Below are positions 10,281 to 17,911 of a stretch of DNA of 64,000 nucleotides, in pieces (within the stretch, counting starts at the first letter, position 1; each line of letters opens with the position of its first letter). The stretch is from Microbacterium sp. SL75 (lineage in GTDB: Bacteria; Actinomycetota; Actinomycetes; Actinomycetales; Microbacteriaceae). The notes under the pieces were generated by a model. That model did not search any database. It was not told the origin of the DNA and saw nothing but the letters and a program-made list of their open reading frames with translations. The translations under genes and the position numbers were made by a program. Location of the stretch: contig NZ_CP113067.1 of NCBI RefSeq assembly GCF_026625865.1, positions 248,001 to 312,000 of the forward strand, read 5' to 3'.

Positions 10281-11165
10281 TCAGTCGCGCGGGCTGAGCA
10301 GGTAGGCGTTGAGCTCGTCGGTGAACGCGCGGTCGAGCGCCACCTCGATGCCGTCGACGGAACGGATCGGGGCCGCGAGCCGGACGCTTGAGAGGAGCCA
10401 CGCGGCATCCGCTCTCGTCAGATCTTCGGCCGGCACCGTCTCGTACGTCGTGGCGAAGCCGCGGCCCTCGAGGAAGGCGAACAGGCTGAGCTGCGTCGTC
10501 CCGTGCAGGATGCCGGCCTGAGGTTCCGGCGTGACGAAACGATCCCCGAAGCGCAGGACGACGGATGCCGTGGGCGCCTCGAGCACATGACCGTCGCTCG
10601 TGACGAACACGGCGTCGTCGGCACCGCGTCGCTTCGCCTCGCGGATCGCGGCCATGTTGACCGCGTACGACAGCGTCTTCGCCCCGAGCAGGAGCCAGGG
10701 AGCGCGAGCGGGCACGTCGAGGGCGTAGCCGCGGTCGAGCGTCGCGACGCGGACTCCCTCGGAGCGTGCGCGGTCGTTGTCGGGGGCGTCGGCGAGCGTC
10801 ACCCAGGCGGTCGGGGCGGGCCCGTGCTCGACACCGCGGCTGAGGAGCAGTTTCATGACGTTCTCGCCCTCGCCCGCGGCGCGCGCGGCGCGCTGGATCG
10901 CGACGCGCCATTGCGCGAGGTTCGGCACGGGGAGGTCACAGAGCGCGGCCGAGTGCACCAGACGCGCGAGGTGGGGTTCGACCTCCTGAACGTGCCCGTC
11001 GACGACGCCGAGGCTCTCGAAGATCCCGTCACCGCGCTGTGCGCTCAGCTCGCCCACACCGAGAGCGGGGCCGTCGGGGTCGATCTCCCGCAGGGTGTCG
11101 GAGTAGTCGTTGCGCTGCACGTCGGATGCCACGGGGTCGATCACGAGAGCGAAGCGCCAAGCCAT
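10281..11165 (-). CDS. class IV PLP-dependent enzyme, probable aminodeoxychorismate lyase
   Basis: Fold-type IV PLP enzyme, 294 residues. The PLP lysine is in LLGAKTLSYAVNMAA, and the cofactor-phosphate and substrate regions are seen in DAVFVTSDGHVLEAPTASV and AGILHGTTQ. The N-terminal GDGIFESL motif is typical of the PabC branch, which converts 4-amino-4-deoxychorismate to p-aminobenzoate for folate. Branched-chain or D-amino-acid aminotransferase remain possible, since the family is hard to split by motif. It stands alone without pabA/pabB nearby. ATG start at 11165. Confidence 0.78.
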   Translation of the reverse strand: MAWRFALVIDPVASDVQRNDYSDTLREIDPDGPALGVGELSAQRGDGIFESLGVVDGHVQEVEPHLARLVHSAALCDLPVPNLAQWRVAIQRAARAAGEGENVMKLLLSRGVEHGPAPTAWVTLADAPDNDRARSEGVRVATLDRGYALDVPARAPWLLLGAKTLSYAVNMAAIREAKRRGADDAVFVTSDGHVLEAPTASVVLRFGDRFVTPEPQAGILHGTTQLSLFAFLEGRGFATTYETVPAEDLTRADAAWLLSSVRLAAPIRSVDGIEVALDRAFTDELNAYLLSPRD

Positions 11166-11353
11166 GGGGCGAGCCTACGCCGCACGACCGACACGCCCGA
11201 GCCTTGTCAACGGGGCCGCGGAAGGGAATGTCCGCAGGCGGGTCTTGTTACACTCCTATAGCCGGGCCGCAGTAACCCCGGGCTCCATCTTCTGCCGCTA
11301 TGAGCGGCCATGCGCCGAGAGGCGTTCTGCGGTCCGGCACTTATCTTTTCCGC

Positions 11354-11992
11354 TCAGGTCAGCGCGTCACGGCGCCAGAGAGCGGCGGATGCCGAGAGGT
11401 CTTCCGCGTAGGTGGCGAGGCGCAGGGCCCGCGTCGTCAAGGCCGAGGCCCGTTCCGATTCGGTGTTCTCGTAGTCGTCGGCCAGGTGTGTCGAGCCCGC
11501 GGCCTGCACACGGCAGAACGCCGCTGCGCGGTCGAGGGCGACGGCGAAGTCCCCTTCGAAGAGCCCACGCAGAATCGTGTCGATCAACCGCACGAGTTCT
11601 TCGGGGCCCGCGGGGGCGGGGGCGCCGGCGACCACGGCATCCACCGTCGTGATCTCCACACGTCCGCGTTCGTACAGCAGAGCTGCCGTCGCCGCGTCAT
11701 CGTGGATCATCAGCTGCAGCAGGTAGAGCCGCCAGAGCGCCCCGGGCAGCGATCGGGCGGGCGAGCGCGACCACAGCTCGGCGATGTCGTCGATGCCGTG
11801 GTCGTCGGTGAAGGCGATGAGACGCTCGACCACGTCGACGCTCGGATCGGCCCGCACTCGCGACAGCAGGGCCTGCGCCGTGCTGTGCGCAACCCGCGAT
11901 ACCTCGGCCGGATCCTCCGCGGAGAAGAGACGATCGAACAGCTCGGCGGGACGCCGAACCGGCTTGTGGAACTCGCGGGGGGAATCGCTCAT
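11354..11992 (-). CDS. conserved actinobacterial protein of unknown function
   Basis: A 212-residue mostly alpha-helical protein with no signal peptide or membrane segment. I recall closely similar proteins in Microbacteriaceae (same start FHKPVR and the segment ARSLPGALWRLYLL), sometimes carrying a misleading RNA-polymerase name; no catalytic motif is visible here. It stands alone on the minus strand, 77 bp downstream of rskA and separated from it by a hairpin. Codon use matches the core genome. No function can be assigned. Confidence 0.8.
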   Translation of the reverse strand: MSDSPREFHKPVRRPAELFDRLFSAEDPAEVSRVAHSTAQALLSRVRADPSVDVVERLIAFTDDHGIDDIAELWSRSPARSLPGALWRLYLLQLMIHDDAATAALLYERGRVEITTVDAVVAGAPAPAGPEELVRLIDTILRGLFEGDFAVALDRAAAFCRVQAAGSTHLADDYENTESERASALTTRALRLATYAEDLSASAALWRRDALT

Positions 11993-12025
11993 CCATCCAG
12001 GCTAGAGCGTCGATCTGCTCCCCCG

Positions 12026-12053
12026 GGCCGCTCGCCTGTCCCCGCGAGCGGCC
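12026..12053 (-). terminator. possible terminator downstream of sigK-rskA
   Basis: Perfect 10-bp stem (GGCCGCTCGC) with an 8-base loop, 17 bp after the rskA stop. No T-run follows on the minus strand, so termination strength is uncertain. Confidence 0.5.
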
Positions 12054-12069
12054 GAGGAGGCACGAGGAA

Positions 12070-12882
12070 TCAAGCCGTGGCGACGACCACGACGGGGGCG
12101 GTGCTGGGCGTCCCGTCGGGCGATCCGCCGGCGGGCTCGATCGTCACCGCGATGACGTCTCCCGCGTGCATCTCTCCCTGGAGGACCGCCGTAGCCTTCC
12201 CCGCTTCGTCGGGCTCGAAAGTCCCGGCCGCGATCGGGGTGTCGCCGCGGACGAACCACAGCTCGTAGGTCTTGTCGGCGGCGAGGGCCGGCATCCCGTC
12301 GGTGACGAGCACGCTCTGCCCGGTCGACGGCGACCAGTGCGCGGTCGCCACCGTTCCGTCGGGGAGGGTGGTCGACGCCGACTGGGCGTCGGGGGCCTGC
12401 TCGATCGACCTCAGAGCGACGACGGAGGCCGGCGGTGAGACCAGTTGGCTGACCGTGACGGCCCCGAAGCCCAGAACGAGGACGGCCGCGAACGAAGCCG
12501 CGAGGGTGAACCACCGGCGGGGTCCCCAGCCGGATGCCGCGGACACACCGGTCGACGCCGTCTCGCGCTCCGGCTCGATCGGCGTCACACCAGCGGCGGC
12601 GTAGTCTTCGTCGGCGGATGATGAGGCAGGAAGGGTCGCCACGCCGACCGACTCCTGCGGCAGTTCGGAGATACGCGCGAACAGCGAGGCCCGCACGGAG
12701 GGCGGGGGCTCGACGGGTTCGACGGAGGCGCTGATGGCGGCGACGGCGTCGGCTGCATCGCGGACGTGGTGGTCCCAATGCGGGTTGCCCGCCAAAGCCT
12801 CCTGGTACGCGCGTTCATCTGCCTCGGAGAGCGCATTGAGCGCGTGTCCGACGGCGAGGTCGGCGAAATCCCTCTCGTTCAC
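12070..12882 (-). CDS. rskA: anti-sigma-K factor RskA
   Basis: Membrane anti-sigma factor, 270 residues. The N-terminal cytoplasmic anti-sigma domain (about 1-75, ALNALSEADERAY) holds the sigma factor; one transmembrane helix follows (RWFTLAASFAAVLVLGFGAV, about 140-160); the extracytoplasmic RskA domain contains YELWFVRGDTPIAAGTF. In mycobacteria RskA is cut stepwise (site-2 protease Rip1) to free SigK under reducing conditions. The start GTG overlaps the sigK stop (GTGA), so sensor and sigma factor are coupled. The fasciclin lipoprotein target lies across the promoter region. Confidence 0.9.
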   Translation of the reverse strand: MNERDFADLAVGHALNALSEADERAYQEALAGNPHWDHHVRDAADAVAAISASVEPVEPPPSVRASLFARISELPQESVGVATLPASSSADEDYAAAGVTPIEPERETASTGVSAASGWGPRRWFTLAASFAAVLVLGFGAVTVSQLVSPPASVVALRSIEQAPDAQSASTTLPDGTVATAHWSPSTGQSVLVTDGMPALAADKTYELWFVRGDTPIAAGTFEPDEAGKATAVLQGEMHAGDVIAVTIEPAGGSPDGTPSTAPVVVVATA

Positions 12883-13481
12883 TTGTCCACCCCCATCTCG
12901 ATTCTCAACCGCGACAATCCGTCACGCATTCGTGTCTTGACCGTACCGAGCGGCGCCCCGACCAGGGTCGCGATCTCACTTTGGCTGTACCCGCCGAAAT
13001 AAGCGAGCGTGAGTGCTTCCTTCTGAGCGTCCGGGAGCGCCGCCAGTGCATCGACGACGCGCCGCCCTTCCATCTTCAGTTCGACTTTCTCGGAGACGGC
13101 GTCGTAAGCGACGTCCATATCCCGGAAGCCCGCGCGCACGTCTCGATCGACACTCGACTGCGATGACCGCACGCGGTCCACCGCTCGACGGTGAGCGATC
13201 GTGAGAACCCACGATCTTCCCTGTCCCTTGTTCGGAGTGAAGCGCCCGGCGGATTGCCAGATCTCCAAGAAGACTTCTTGAAGCACTTCCTCGCTCTGCG
13301 AGCGGTCGACGAGCACGCGCAGGATCAGGCCGAAGGCGCGAGCGGACAGTGAGTCGTAGAGCTCCGCGAAGGCCGCCCGATCGCCATCGGCCACGCGCAG
13401 CAGGAGACTCCCGACGTGGTCGGCGTTCTCCACCCCGTCGTCGGGAAGGTCGAAACCGTCGATCACCATGGCATCCATCAT
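12879..13481 (-). CDS. sigK: ECF RNA polymerase sigma factor SigK
   Basis: Extracytoplasmic-function sigma factor, 200 residues. Region 2 contains FAELYDSLSARAFGLILRVL and the -10 recognition part SRSWVLTIAHRRAVDRVR-like segment; region 4 contains the helix-turn-helix GGYSQSEIATLVGAPLGTVKTRM. It recruits core RNA polymerase to its own promoters and is held by RskA. ATG at 13481 has GAGAGG about 8 bp upstream; ATGs at 13478 and 13469 are alternatives. The association with a fasciclin protein matches the sigK-mpt70/83 logic in mycobacteria, which supports the SigK name over other ECF groups. Confidence 0.9.
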   Translation of the reverse strand: MMDAMVIDGFDLPDDGVENADHVGSLLLRVADGDRAAFAELYDSLSARAFGLILRVLVDRSQSEEVLQEVFLEIWQSAGRFTPNKGQGRSWVLTIAHRRAVDRVRSSQSSVDRDVRAGFRDMDVAYDAVSEKVELKMEGRRVVDALAALPDAQKEALTLAYFGGYSQSEIATLVGAPLGTVKTRMRDGLSRLRIEMGVDK

Positions 13482-13800
13482 TGCCTACCTCTCGCGCGCG
13501 CCCACGCGAGCGCACGCGCGTGGCGGAACAGATATGGGCAAACCGTTACCCGGCCACCCCGAGGCGAAGCAGCATCCGGCGGTGCGGTTCAAAAACATTC
13601 TCAAGAATATTTACGAGCTTCTCATCAGGCTTTTTTATGCCTGACAACACCTGCGCGCGGCCGAATTCGCAACATTTCGCAATCCGATCGCGAGGGGGTC
13701 CCGAAGACCCTGTGTAAGCCGCTCCACGGCGAACCGCCCCTCGCACCGGGGTGTCCCTGACGGGTCGCAGACGCGATCCGGATGATTTCGGAGGAATGTC
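13482..13800. promoter_or_regulatory. divergent promoter region between sigK and fasciclin gene
   Basis: A 319-bp region without a gene. It should contain the promoters for sigK (left) and the fasciclin lipoprotein (right) and is AT-richer around 13590-13640. I could not identify a convincing SigK-type -35/-10 pair by eye. A strong ribosome-binding site (GGAGGA) lies just before ATG 13801. Confidence 0.55.
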
Positions 13801-14472
13801 ATGCTCACCAACAAGAAGCCCGTTGTCGCTGGTCTCGCCCTCGTTCTGGGTTCGGCCTTCGCTCTCACCGCATGTTCGGGCGGCACCACCTCGGGTGGCT
13901 CGACCACCGAAGAGAGCTCGATGCCCTCGATGTCGGCATCGCCGTCGATGTCGTCCAGCGCCATGGACCCCGCCGCGAACCTGGTCGGCCCCGGTTGCGC
14001 CGACTACGCCGCCGCCGTTCCCTCGGGCTCGGGCTCGGTTGCCGGTATGGCCGCTGACCCGGTGGCCACCGCCGCCTCGAACAACCCGCTGCTGAAGACG
14101 CTTACCGCGGCCGTCAGCGGCCAGCTGAACCCCGACGTGAACCTCGTCGACACGCTGAACGGCTCGGAGTTCACCGTCTTCGCCCCGGTCGACGACGCGT
14201 TCGCCAAGATCCCGGCCGCGACCATCGACGGGCTCAAGACCGACTCCGCCACGCTGACCAAGATCCTCACGTACCACGTGATCCCCGGCCAGCTCACCCC
14301 CAGCGAGATCGATGGCACGCACGCCACGGTCGAGGGCCAGGACGTCACCGTCGCCGGCTCGGGTGACGCCATCACCGTCAACGGCTCGACCAACGTCATC
14401 TGCGGTGGCGTCCAGACGGCCAACGCCACCGTGTACCTCATCGACTCGGTGCTGATGCCCCCCACCATGTAA
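13801..14472 (+). CDS. fasciclin-domain lipoprotein (MPT70/MPT83-like)
   Basis: Secreted lipoprotein of 223 residues. Signal peptide ends in lipobox LTAC; a Ser/Met-rich linker (about 28-60) precedes a fasciclin (FAS1) domain with the H1 and H2 boxes [15 protein letters not shown] and YHVIPGQL and the end [17 protein letters not shown]1 domains mediate adhesion or glycan/ligand binding. It is the likely SigK target, being divergent from sigK-rskA. Within the N-linker many Met residues could be redox sensors, but this is speculation. Strong terminator 14531-14569 follows. Confidence 0.93.
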   Translation: MLTNKKPVVAGLALVLGSAFALTACSGGTTSGGSTTEESSMPSMSASPSMSSSAMDPAANLVGPGCADYAAAVPSGSGSVAGMAADPVATAASNNPLLKTLTAAVSGQLNPDVNLVDTLNGSEFTVFAPVDDAFAKIPAATIDGLKTDSATLTKILTYHVIPGQLTPSEIDGTHATVEGQDVTVAGSGDAITVNGSTNVICGGVQTANATVYLIDSVLMPPTM

Positions 14473-14530
14473 TTCCCGGACGCGCGTTCATCCGCGCTTC
14501 CGAGCGGTCGATGATCGACCGACCCTGACG

Positions 14531-14569
14531 GCGAGCGCCGGACCCCAGGCGAGGGGGTCCGGCGCTCGC
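14531..14569 (+). terminator. strong bidirectional terminator
   Basis: Perfect 16-bp stem (GCGAGCGCCGGACCCC) with a 7-base loop, followed by TTTCGT. It lies between the convergent fasciclin and siderophore-binding genes. Confidence 0.88.
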
Positions 14570-14589
14570 TTTCGTGTCTGCGGGGTTCG

Positions 14590-15639
14590 TCAGTCCCCGA
14601 CGGTCCGGATGATCTCCTCCTGGACGAGACGCGCGGCGATCGGCCCGGCGTTCATGAACCACGGGTCGAAGTCGACGGTGACCGTTCGCTTGTCCGCCAC
14701 CGCGCCGAGGGTCGGCCAGAGCGGGGCACTCTCGATGAAGGTCCGCCCCTGCCCGGTTCCGCCGTAGTAGACGCGGTCCGCATCGGCCAGGTCGATCTGC
14801 TCGGCGCTGATCTCCTGCGACGTCTCGTCGAACTGCTGCGACGCCGGGCGCCCCAGGTCGAGATCCTGGGCGATACCTCCCGCGAACGACGGCAGTCCCA
14901 TGATGCGGGTGCGGTCACCGGTCGATTGCAGGAACGACACCGTGGGCTCGCCGGCGGGATGCGTCTGGGCGAAGGCAGCGCTCTCGCCCTGCAGGTCGTC
15001 CAGCACTCCGCGCGCGGTCCCCTCGTCCCCGAGGGCGTCGGCGATGAGGAGGAAGTCGCTCTTCCAATTGACGCCGTTGCCCTTGGTCACGACGGTCGGT
15101 GCGATGGCGGAGAGGGCGTCGTAGAGCTGCGCGCCCCGGGTCGAGTTGATCAGGATGAGGTCGGGGGCGGCCTGTGCGATCGCCTCGAGGTCGGGCTCGG
15201 TGCGTTCGCCGATATCGGCCATGGCATCGAGCGCCGCCGCCTTGTCGGGAAGCGCCTCACGGAGGTATTGCGGCACGAGGCCGCTGTTCTCGGCGCGGGT
15301 CGCGGCGACGGGCACCTGCCCGAGGGAGAGCAGCGCGTCGAGCTGCCCCGTGGAGACGACCGCGATGCGCTGGGGTTCGGCCGCGATCTTCGTCGTTCCC
15401 GCGAAGTGGGTCACCTCACGGGGGAAGACGCCATCCGCCTCGGGCGAGCCCATCCCGGGTTCGAGGTCTCGCGAGACGATCCACTGCCCGGTGGAGCCCG
15501 CCTCGGCATCCACGGTCGAGGGCCCCGTCGCGGGGCCGGCGCACCCGGCCAGGGCCAGGGCGGTCGCGACGACCCCGGTGGCGAGCAGATGTCGGGGACG
15601 AAAACGGGCACGGTGGGACGAGAAACGAAAGAGAGTCAC
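14590..15639 (-). CDS. iron-siderophore ABC transporter substrate-binding lipoprotein
   Basis: Class III (FepB/FecB-like) binding protein, 349 residues, lipobox ALAGC. The start of the mature domain (IAAEPQRIAVVSTGQLDALLSLG) and APDLILINSTRG are typical of periplasmic-binding fold 2 for Fe(III)-siderophores. It feeds the two permeases transcribed in the opposite direction from 15663; no ATPase gene is present here, so a shared FhuC-type ATPase from elsewhere is needed. The GTG at 15639 has no ribosome-binding site and begins one base after an iron box, which suggests a leaderless message. Confidence 0.9.
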   Translation of the reverse strand: MTLFRFSSHRARFRPRHLLATGVVATALALAGCAGPATGPSTVDAEAGSTGQWIVSRDLEPGMGSPEADGVFPREVTHFAGTTKIAAEPQRIAVVSTGQLDALLSLGQVPVAATRAENSGLVPQYLREALPDKAAALDAMADIGERTEPDLEAIAQAAPDLILINSTRGAQLYDALSAIAPTVVTKGNGVNWKSDFLLIADALGDEGTARGVLDDLQGESAAFAQTHPAGEPTVSFLQSTGDRTRIMGLPSFAGGIAQDLDLGRPASQQFDETSQEISAEQIDLADADRVYYGGTGQGRTFIESAPLWPTLGAVADKRTVTVDFDPWFMNAGPIAARLVQEEIIRTVGD

Positions 15640-15640
15640 G

Positions 15641-15660
15641 GGGTTAGGTTATCCTTACCC
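15641..15660. promoter_or_regulatory. DtxR/IdeR-type iron box in a divergent promoter
   Basis: GGGTTAGGTTATCCTTACCC matches the iron box (TTAGGTTAGSCTAACCTAA) in both half-sites with a few changes. It lies between two start codons only 23 bp apart. TATCCT (15650-15655) fits a -10 box 7 bp before ATG 15663, and TAACCT on the other strand lies 6 bp before GTG 15639, so both messages may be leaderless and both would be shut by iron-loaded repressor. Confidence 0.82.
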
Positions 15661-15662
15661 GC

Positions 15663-16715
15663 ATGCTCGACGTCCACCCGTCCGTCACCCCGGGCGTGGT
15701 TCTCCCGGGACGCCGACGACGCTCCTCGCGTGCTCGAGCTCTCTCGATCACCCTCGCCGTCGGTGGCATCCTGTGTCTTCTGATCCTCGCGAGCTTCGCG
15801 GTGGGGTCGCGTGCTCTCGCGCCCTCCGAGGTGTGGTCCGCCCTTCTCACGGATCGACGGGATGCCGTGGGCGTCATCGTCTACGAGCTGCGCCTGCCCC
15901 GCACGCTCACCGCGATCTTCGCCGGGGCCTGCCTCGGCGTCGCGGGAGTGCTCATGCGGGCCGCCACACGAAACCCCCTCGCCGACCCGGGCCTGCTCGG
16001 TGTGAACGCGGGGGCCGCTCTGGGAGTGGTCGTCGCCATCGGGTTCTTCGGCGTCGCGACGGCGAGCGGGTACGTCTGGTTCGCGTTCGCCGGTGCGGCG
16101 GGAGCGTCCTTGCTCGTCCACCTGGCGGCCCGTGGGGACCGCCGTGACGACGCGATCGGCCTCGTTCTCGCGGGCGTCGCGCTCAGCGCCTGTCTCGGCG
16201 CCGTCGTCCGGATCATCACCTTGGTCGACGATGACACCTTCGAGTCGTTCCGTTTCTGGGCGGTCGGCTCGTTCGAGCGGCGCGATCCCGACGTGGCCGC
16301 GCAACTCCTCCCGTTCGCGGTGGCGGGCGTCGTTCTGGCCCTTCTCGTCTCACGCGGCCTCGATCAGCTGCAGCTCGGAAGCGACCTGGCCCGCTCACTC
16401 GGTGTCTCTCCGGCGCTCATCATGCTCGGCGCCGGCGCCGCGATCACCCTGCTCTGCGCCGCCGCGACCTCGGCTGCCGGCCCCCTCGCCTTCATCGGGC
16501 TGCTCGTGGCGCACGCCGTGCGCGGGGCGGTCGGCGGATCCGTGCGCGTCTCACTCCTCCTCGCGGCCGTCACGGGCGCCGCCCTGACCCTGGCGAGCGA
16601 CGTACTGGGACGCGTGATCGCGCTTCCGGGTGAGGTCGAGGCCGGAATCGTTGCCGCCGTCCTCGGCGCCCCGCTGTTGTTGTGGCTCATCCTGCGAAAG
16701 ACGAAGACACCGTGA
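15663..16715 (+). CDS. FecCD-family iron-siderophore permease 1
   Basis: Membrane permease of a siderophore importer, 350 residues, about ten helices. Family landmarks are RLPRTLTAIFAGACLGVAG near the N-terminus, RNPLADPGLLGVNAGAALG, and GPLAFIGLLVAHAVR in the coupling region. It should form a heterodimer with the next gene, whose GTG start overlaps its stop by 4 bp. No ribosome-binding site precedes ATG 15663; a -10-like TATCCT ends 7 bp upstream, as in leaderless genes. Iron control through the box at 15641-15660 is expected. Confidence 0.92.
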   Translation: MLDVHPSVTPGVVLPGRRRRSSRARALSITLAVGGILCLLILASFAVGSRALAPSEVWSALLTDRRDAVGVIVYELRLPRTLTAIFAGACLGVAGVLMRAATRNPLADPGLLGVNAGAALGVVVAIGFFGVATASGYVWFAFAGAAGASLLVHLAARGDRRDDAIGLVLAGVALSACLGAVVRIITLVDDDTFESFRFWAVGSFERRDPDVAAQLLPFAVAGVVLALLVSRGLDQLQLGSDLARSLGVSPALIMLGAGAAITLLCAAATSAAGPLAFIGLLVAHAVRGAVGGSVRVSLLLAAVTGAALTLASDVLGRVIALPGEVEAGIVAAVLGAPLLLWLILRKTKTP

Positions 16716-17728
16716 GCCTGGGAACGCCCCTGCGCACGTCCGCTCGATCCCGGAGGCGTCGCCGGTACGCCCTGGTCCTCGTGACGACCCTGGTCGTGCC
16801 TTCGATCGCCGCCGTCGTGGGCCTCACGACGGGCTCCTTCCACGCGTCGCTGGAGCAAGTGGCATCCGCCCTCACCGGAGAGGGCGACGGACGCACCACC
16901 GTCGTGGTGGTGGGGCTGCGGGTGCCGCGAGTGCTCGCCGCCCTCGCGATCGGCGCTGCCCTCGGGCTCGCCGGCGCGGTGTTCCAGACCCTCGCCCGCA
17001 ATCCGCTCGCGAGTCCCGACATCATCGGGTTCAGCGCCGGATCCGCCACGGGTGCGCTCGTCGGTCTCACACTCATCGCTCCGTCGGCGTCTCCAGCGGC
17101 CGGAGCGTGGATGGGCGGGCTGCTCACCATCGTGATCGTCATGGCCATCGCCCGCAGCGTCGGCGTCTCACGAGAGAGGACGATCCTCGCGGGAATCGCC
17201 CTGTCGACCCTGCTCTCGGCCGTCAACGACTACCTGCTCACCCGGGCTCCCCTCGAAATCGCACGGAATGCGACGCAGTGGCTGCACGGGAGCCTCGCGG
17301 CCACCTCGTACGACGATGTGGGGCTGTTGCTCGTGACGATCGGCATCCTGTCGCTCGTTCTGGTGGTCATGTACCGGGATTTCCGCGCTCTCGAACTGAG
17401 CGATGACACCGCGGTCGCGCTCGGCGTACGCACCGGTCGCGTGCGCCTGCTGCTGATCGTGGTCGCCGCGCTGTTGACGGGCACCGCGACGGCTGTCGCC
17501 GGCCCCATCGGCTTCATCGCCCTCGCGACACCCCAACTCGCCCGACGCACGATGGGAACGAGCGGCATCCCCCTCGTCGGCTCCGCGGTCACCGGCGCGG
17601 CCGTGCTGCTGGTCGCCGACGTGATCGCCCAGCGAGCGCTGGCTCCGCTGCAGATCCCGGTGGGGCTGCTGACCGCCGTCGTCGGCGGCGCGTACCTCTT
17701 CTGGATCGTGTCGCGCCGACGGAGGTGA
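16712..17728 (+). CDS. FecCD-family iron-siderophore permease 2
   Basis: Partner permease, 338 residues, about ten helices. It has RVPRVLAALAIGAALGLAG, RNPLASPDIIGFSAGSATG and GPIGFIALATPQLARR, the same landmarks as permease 1. The GTG at 16712 overlaps the stop of permease 1 (GTGA) and is preferred over an in-frame upstream ATG at 16682 inside the first gene. Together with the lipoprotein on the other strand it forms an importer lacking its own ATPase. Confidence 0.92.
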   Translation: MSLGTPLRTSARSRRRRRYALVLVTTLVVPSIAAVVGLTTGSFHASLEQVASALTGEGDGRTTVVVVGLRVPRVLAALAIGAALGLAGAVFQTLARNPLASPDIIGFSAGSATGALVGLTLIAPSASPAAGAWMGGLLTIVIVMAIARSVGVSRERTILAGIALSTLLSAVNDYLLTRAPLEIARNATQWLHGSLAATSYDDVGLLLVTIGILSLVLVVMYRDFRALELSDDTAVALGVRTGRVRLLLIVVAALLTGTATAVAGPIGFIALATPQLARRTMGTSGIPLVGSAVTGAAVLLVADVIAQRALAPLQIPVGLLTAVVGGAYLFWIVSRRRR

Positions 17729-17767
17729 ACACGAGCGCCCCCGCGAGGCCGGTAGGCTGGTCGTCGA

Positions 17768-17843
17768 GGGCCTCTAGCTCAGTCGGTAGAGCATCGGACT
17801 TTTAATCCGCGGGTCGTGGGTTCGAGCCCCACGGGGCCCACCA
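17768..17843 (+). tRNA. tRNA-Lys (anticodon TTT)
   Basis: 76-nt cloverleaf with acceptor GGGCCTC/GGGGCCC, D-arm GCTCAGTCGGTAGAGC, anticodon loop CTTTTAA, T-arm GTGGGTTCGAGCCCCAC and an encoded CCA. Its 3' end borders the accessory island, which makes it a candidate integration site; I did not find a second copy of its 3' end in the window. Confidence 0.96.
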
Positions 17844-17911
17844 TTGAGGCGATAAGATCGCGCGGCTCCGGCCCACACGCGCAGTTGAGAATCCCGGCGC
17901 TGAGGAGAATC

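Noticed and set aside
10503..11652. Plus-strand frames opposite the aminotransferase and the 212-residue protein
   Set aside because: They have no ribosome-binding sites or domain signals and mirror the minus-strand codons.
17816..17911. Longer N-terminus of the HEPN protein starting inside tRNA-Lys
   Set aside because: GTG 17912 has a clear ribosome-binding site; the upstream part would overlap the tRNA.
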